NCBI RefSeq assembly: GCF_028714775.1
Contig: NZ_JAQTLS010000010.1
Coordinates: 1-64,000, forward strand
Direction of reading: 5' to 3'
Length of the DNA: 64,000 nucleotides
Origin: Thiothrix sp.
GTDB lineage: Bacteria; Pseudomonadota; Gammaproteobacteria; Thiotrichales; Thiotrichaceae
Shown: positions 60,707-64,000 of the stretch, piece after piece
Layout of the letters: the number at the start of each line of letters is the position of its first letter
Position numbering within the stretch: the stretch's first letter is position 1
Position numbers and translations under genes: made by a program
The notes under the pieces: generated by a model
Seen by the model: only the letters and a program-made list of their open reading frames with translations
Database searches by the model: none
What the model was told of the DNA's origin: nothing

Positions 60707-62602
60707 ATGCCCAACAAAAACTGGAACCTTGACGCCGCCCGCCGCCTGTATAGCATCCAGCACTGGGGCGATGGCTATTTCGACATTAATAATGCGGGGA
60801 ATGTTGCCATGCAACTACCCGGTAAAACAGGCCAAATCGACCTGCACGCCCTTGCCATGCGCGTGCATAACGAAGACGGGATGCGCTTCCCGCTATTGGT
60901 GCGTTTCGTCAATGTCCTGCATGACCGCGTGCAGCGCTTGCAAACCGCTTTCAACCACGCGATTGCCGACTGCGGGCAAAACAGCCGTTACACCGCGATT
61001 TACCCCATCAAAGTCAACCAGCAACGCAGTGTCGTGCAACAAATTCTCGCGGGTGGCGGCGAACAGGTAGGGCTGGAAGCAGGCAGCAAACCCGAACTCA
61101 TGGCAGTGCTGGGTTCCGCCCCGGCAGGCAGTACCATCATTTGCAACGGTTACAAAGACCGTGAGTACCTGCGCCTCGCCTTGATCGGGCGGCAGATGGG
61201 ACACCGCATTTTCATCGTGGTGGAAAAGCCTTCCGAATTGCTGGAAACCTTGGAAGAAGCCGCCAAGCTGGGCATTGAACCGCTGCTGGGCATCCGCGTG
61301 CGCCTGTATTCGCTCGGCAAAGGCAAATGGCAGAATACTGGCGGGGAAAAATCCAAGTTTGGCCTTTCTGCTGCGCAAGCCCTGCATTTGCTGGAAACCT
61401 TGGATGCAGCGGGCAAACTCGATTGCTTGCAACTGCTGCATTTCCACATGGGTTCGCAGATTGCCAATATCCAAGACATTCAGCGCGGGATGCGCGAAGC
61501 CAGCCGCTATTTCGCCGAATTGCACCGCTTAGGCGCAAACATCCGCGTGGTGGACGTGGGCGGCGGCTTAGGCGTGGATTACGACGGTTCGCGCTCGCGC
61601 AATGACTGTTCCATCAATTACAGCTTGCAGGAATACGCCAACACCATCGTGCGCAGCGTGCTGGATGTGTGCGAGGAATACGAACTGCCATTCCCCGACT
61701 TCATCACCGAATCTGGGCGCGGCATGACGGCGCATCACGCGGTGCTGATTACCAACGTCATCGACACTGACCCGGAACAGCCGGAAAAAGTGCCCGAATT
61801 GCGCGAACCGGACGATGCGGAGCCGATGATCTTGCACAACCTGTTCCGCCTTTACCAAAACCGCCGTCAGTTGCCGCCCTCGGAAATCTACCACGACGCG
61901 GCGTATTGGCTGGGGGAAGCGCACGGCATGTACGCGCACGGTTCCATCAACCTCAGTCAACGTGCCCACGCGGAAGAATTCCACCGCGCCATCTGCCAAA
62001 AGCTGCTGACCCAAGAAGAACTGTTCGGCGCACTCGACCCAGAAATCCAAACGGGTTTGCAGGAAAAATTGGCAGACAAGTATTTCTGTAACTTCTCCTT
62101 GTTCCAGTCGATGCCGGACGTATGGGCAATCGAGCAAATTTTCCCCATTATGCCGTTGCACCGTTTGGATGAATGCCCCGACCGGCGGGCAACTTTGCAA
62201 GACATGACCTGCGATTCCGACGGCACGGTTTCGCATTACGTCGATAGCGGGCGGCTGGAAAGCACCTTGCCGCTGCATTCGCTGCAAAGCGGCAAACAAT
62301 ACTTGCTGGGCATTTTCCTGATTGGCGCGTATCAGGAAATCCTTGGCGATTTGCACAACCTGTTCGGCGACACCGATTCGATCAATGTGGAATTGCTCGC
62401 CGATGGCAGCTACCAACTTTCCGAACCGGAACGTGGCGATACCATTGACGAATTGCTACGCTATATCCACTTTGAGCCAAAAGACCTGCTGGCGCAGTGC
62501 CGCAAAAAACTGGCGGCAGCCGTGGACGATACCGAGCGGCAAAAAATGTTGCTGCGTGAAATTGAAGCTGGTTTGATCGGTTACACTTATCTGGAAGATT
62601 AA
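60707..62602 (+). CDS. speA: Biosynthetic arginine decarboxylase
   Basis: 631 aa. Fold-III PLP decarboxylase: the PLP lysine is in YPIKVNQQRSVVQQIL, followed by GLEAGSKPELMAVLG, HFHMGSQIANIQDIQRGMRE, VDVGGGLGVDYDGSRS and TESGRGMTAHHAVLI, with a C-terminal domain holding TCDSDGTVSHYVDSG. It makes agmatine from arginine, the first step to putrescine. AGGAA precedes the ATG at 60707. No speB lies beside it. Confidence 0.95.
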   Translation: MPNKNWNLDAARRLYSIQHWGDGYFDINNAGNVAMQLPGKTGQIDLHALAMRVHNEDGMRFPLLVRFVNVLHDRVQRLQTAFNHAIADCGQNSRYTAIYPIKVNQQRSVVQQILAGGGEQVGLEAGSKPELMAVLGSAPAGSTIICNGYKDREYLRLALIGRQMGHRIFIVVEKPSELLETLEEAAKLGIEPLLGIRVRLYSLGKGKWQNTGGEKSKFGLSAAQALHLLETLDAAGKLDCLQLLHFHMGSQIANIQDIQRGMREASRYFAELHRLGANIRVVDVGGGLGVDYDGSRSRNDCSINYSLQEYANTIVRSVLDVCEEYELPFPDFITESGRGMTAHHAVLITNVIDTDPEQPEKVPELREPDDAEPMILHNLFRLYQNRRQLPPSEIYHDAAYWLGEAHGMYAHGSINLSQRAHAEEFHRAICQKLLTQEELFGALDPEIQTGLQEKLADKYFCNFSLFQSMPDVWAIEQIFPIMPLHRLDECPDRRATLQDMTCDSDGTVSHYVDSGRLESTLPLHSLQSGKQYLLGIFLIGAYQEILGDLHNLFGDTDSINVELLADGSYQLSEPERGDTIDELLRYIHFEPKDLLAQCRKKLAAAVDDTERQKMLLREIEAGLIGYTYLED

Positions 62603-62623
62603 CTCGGGAATAGAGGGGAAAAC

Positions 62624-63427
62624 ATGGAATACGTACTGTTGGGCGCGTTGTTTTTAGGCATTTTACTGTTTGCCATTGGTTGGCTGATGGTGGTGGTGGC
62701 AGGTTTCCAACGCCACCCGGTTACGGGGCTGTTTGCCATGATTCCGGTCTTAAACATCATTACCTTGCCATCCTTGTGGCATCGGGTTTCGGCTTGGACG
62801 ATCATTGGCTTTGTTGGCGCTTTGCTGGCTACCGGCGCTTGGTTGGGCGGCGCAAAAAACAATTTGTACCAGCAAGCGCAAGTCTTGGGCGCAAATATCG
62901 CCGTGGTTGCACCTGTTACCAATACATCGCAGCCAGCACCCGCAGCAACGCCTGCAACAGCCGCCAAACCGGCAGCACCAGCACCCACAGTTACTACTAC
63001 CCCCTTAGCGCTGCCATCCGCGACCGCTAGCCAAACAGCGACACCGCCCGTTGCAGCGGCGGCGACGGCTGCGCCTAGCGCCCCAGTACAGGCTGCTCCC
63101 GTTCCCGCCGCACCTGCCCCAACGGTGGCGGCAGCACCAGCCCCCGCACCCGCACCCGCATTGCCCCCCACCGAAGACTTGCCACACAGTGCTTTGTACC
63201 AAATCACTTTTGAAGACTTGCCCGTCGCCAAACTGACAACAAGTGATAGCAAATACGTGCGCCTCGTGCAGAAAGACGGGCGGCGGCGCGAAGGCAAAAT
63301 ACACATTGGCGCGGCGGGGGAAATTTCCTTGGAAGAGCGTGAGGAAAGCGGACTGGTGACACACCCCATCAAGGTCAGCGACATCCGCACTGTATCCATC
63401 ATGACCAATAAAAAGGACAGCGACTAA
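62624..63427 (+). CDS. Two-helix membrane protein with Ala/Pro-rich linker
   Basis: 267 aa. Hydrophobic helices at about 4-28 and 55-75, then a low-complexity Ala/Pro/Thr linker (about 95-180), then a compact C-terminal domain (LYQITFEDLPVAKLTTSDSK, RLVQKDGRRREGKIH, LVTHPIKVSDIRTVSIM). No family recognised. It follows speA by 21 bases and is one base before a YcgL-type gene. Confidence 0.7.
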   Translation: MEYVLLGALFLGILLFAIGWLMVVVAGFQRHPVTGLFAMIPVLNIITLPSLWHRVSAWTIIGFVGALLATGAWLGGAKNNLYQQAQVLGANIAVVAPVTNTSQPAPAATPATAAKPAAPAPTVTTTPLALPSATASQTATPPVAAAATAAPSAPVQAAPVPAAPAPTVAAAPAPAPAPALPPTEDLPHSALYQITFEDLPVAKLTTSDSKYVRLVQKDGRRREGKIHIGAAGEISLEEREESGLVTHPIKVSDIRTVSIMTNKKDSD

Positions 63428-63428
63428 G

Positions 63429-63677
63429 ATGCAATGCTACGTTTACCGCAGCCGCCGCAAACCCGGCTCTTTCCTGTTTCTGCCGGAAAAAGATAACTTC
63501 ACCCAAGTGCCTGAAGTCTTGTTGAAAATCTTTGGCGAACCGGAGTTTTCCTTCGACTTCGACCTATCGGTTGACCGCACACTCATGATCAAGGCGGAAA
63601 CACCTGAAGTCCGCCGGGTCATCCGCGAAAACGGTTTCTTCCTGCAACTGCCTCCCAATGAAGAACTGGCCTGCTAG
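63429..63677 (+). CDS. YcgL-domain protein
   Basis: 82 aa. It begins MQCYVYRSRRKPGSFLFLPE, with KDNFTQVPEVLLKIFGEPEF and a C-terminal GFFLQLPPNEE. This is the YcgL family of small gammaproteobacterial proteins, whose function is not established. It sits between the preceding membrane-protein gene and a carbonic anhydrase-like gene. Confidence 0.9.
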   Translation: MQCYVYRSRRKPGSFLFLPEKDNFTQVPEVLLKIFGEPEFSFDFDLSVDRTLMIKAETPEVRRVIRENGFFLQLPPNEELAC

Positions 63678-63687
63678 AAAATCCCCA

Positions 63688-64000
63688 TGACCGTAAAATG
63701 CTTTGAAAACTACACACCCGACATCCACCCAAACGCTTACGTTGACCCGGCAGCGTATGTCAGCGGGCAAACCAAGCTGGAAGAGGGGGCTTCGGTATGG
63801 CCGATGGCAGTAGTGCGTGGTGACATCAACCTCATCCACATCGGGCGGCTGAGCAATGTGCAGGATGGCGCGGTATTGCATGTCACGCACGGCGGCGAAT
63901 ACACCCGCCCCGGTGGTTTGCCACTCATCATTGGTGCGGAAGTCACCATCGGGCATCGCGCTGTGTTACACGCCTGCACCATCGGCAACCGTTGCTTGGT
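63688..64000 (+). CDS. Gamma carbonic anhydrase-like hexapeptide protein (5' part)
   Basis: 104 codons before the window ends, open at the 3' side. Reading from ATG 63688: PDIHPNAYVDPAAYVSGQTK, VWPMAVVRGDINLIHIGRLS, NVQDGAVLHVTHGGEYTRPG, and IGAEVTIGHRAVLHACTIGN. The left-handed beta-helix and the histidines in VLHVTH and IGHRAVLHAC match gamma carbonic anhydrase/YrdA proteins. It starts 10 bases after the YcgL gene, on the same strand. Confidence 0.88.

Noticed and set aside
61568-62416. Long minus-strand ORF opposite speA
   Set aside because: Shadow of speA, with no start context or domain.
1-64000. CRISPR arrays, tRNA or rRNA genes, insertion sequences, prophage
   Set aside because: No regularly spaced repeats, cloverleaf-type sequence, rRNA sequence, transposase or phage structural genes were seen by eye.

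Overview
The window looks like chromosomal DNA of a gammaproteobacterium. Supporting genes are a hemC-hemD-hemX-hemY run, fabA, ubiA, a FimV-like LysM protein, speA, a YcgL-domain gene and a CreD homologue. The mixture of LysM/FimV, Roadblock-GTPase and bactofilin genes would fit a filamentous or gliding sulfur bacterium of the Thiothrix type. That placement is inference from gene content, not a search result. Coding density is high, many genes overlap by 4 to 30 bases, and I see no rRNA, tRNA, insertion sequence or CRISPR array.

Region by region: (1) 79-3233 holds a lone GT51 transglycosylase, an alpha/beta hydrolase, a 41-residue membrane peptide, a TatD nuclease and a small anchored protein. 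(2) 3240-12137 is a polarity or motility-like block. A minus-strand run encodes a TPR-like protein, a degenerate receiver protein, a small GTPase, two Roadblock-type proteins, a PAS sensor, a cytoplasmic PhnD-like protein, a FimV-like LysM protein, an OmpA protein and a coiled-coil HhH protein; a plus-strand coiled-coil protein and a bactofilin follow. (3) 12358-22063 is mostly housekeeping: a lipoprotein, a [2Fe-2S] protein, ubiA, fabA, a SIMPL protein, a type B L31, an M48 peptidase, malic enzyme and hemCDXY. (4) 22467-26843 is a zinc-type uptake operon: a COG0523 GTPase, a ZrgA-like protein, an ABC ATPase, a permease and a DUF3299 lipoprotein. (5) 26840-30048 holds VanZ-like, CbiM/ECF-like, lytic transglycosylase and PPK2 genes. 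(6) 30151-33954 is a toxin-type accessory block: Fic, AlkD, an orphan VapB-like antitoxin and HipB-HipA. (7) 33959-39183 has creD, a YfiM-like gene and a nicotinamide-to-NAD salvage cluster (ADP-ribosylglycohydrolase, nadV, nadM-Nudix). (8) 39264-50758 contains a VWA trio, hemolysin III, several uncharacterised envelope proteins, a periplasmic phosphatase, an amidohydrolase, yaiI, cobU and rlmI. (9) 50915-52601 is a small, lower-GC defence-like island with a UPF0175/DUF3368 toxin-antitoxin pair and a TIR-domain protein. (10) 52658-59035 holds an RND efflux adaptor and pump and a second-type EF-G. (11) 59036-59488 has no protein gene but is full of structure. (12) 59489-64000 holds a DUF1176 protein, speA, a TM/Ala-Pro-rich protein, a YcgL gene and the start of a gamma carbonic anhydrase-like gene.

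The most striking signal is in 59199-59497. An exact GG-N10-GC sigma-54 promoter (TTGGCAC, 5 bases, TTGCA) has two TGTC-N7-GAC(A/G) dyads 22 bases apart about 100 bases upstream. Downstream there is about 150 bases with no ATG, a nested stem, and a GC hairpin followed by a T-rich run. This reads as an enhancer-activated, sigma-54-dependent small RNA. The second point of interest is the GTPase/Roadblock/FimV/PAS/bactofilin block, which may be a cell-polarity or gliding control module. The third is the TIR/toxin-antitoxin island, present in a genome that also carries a complete two-step nicotinamide-to-NAD route.
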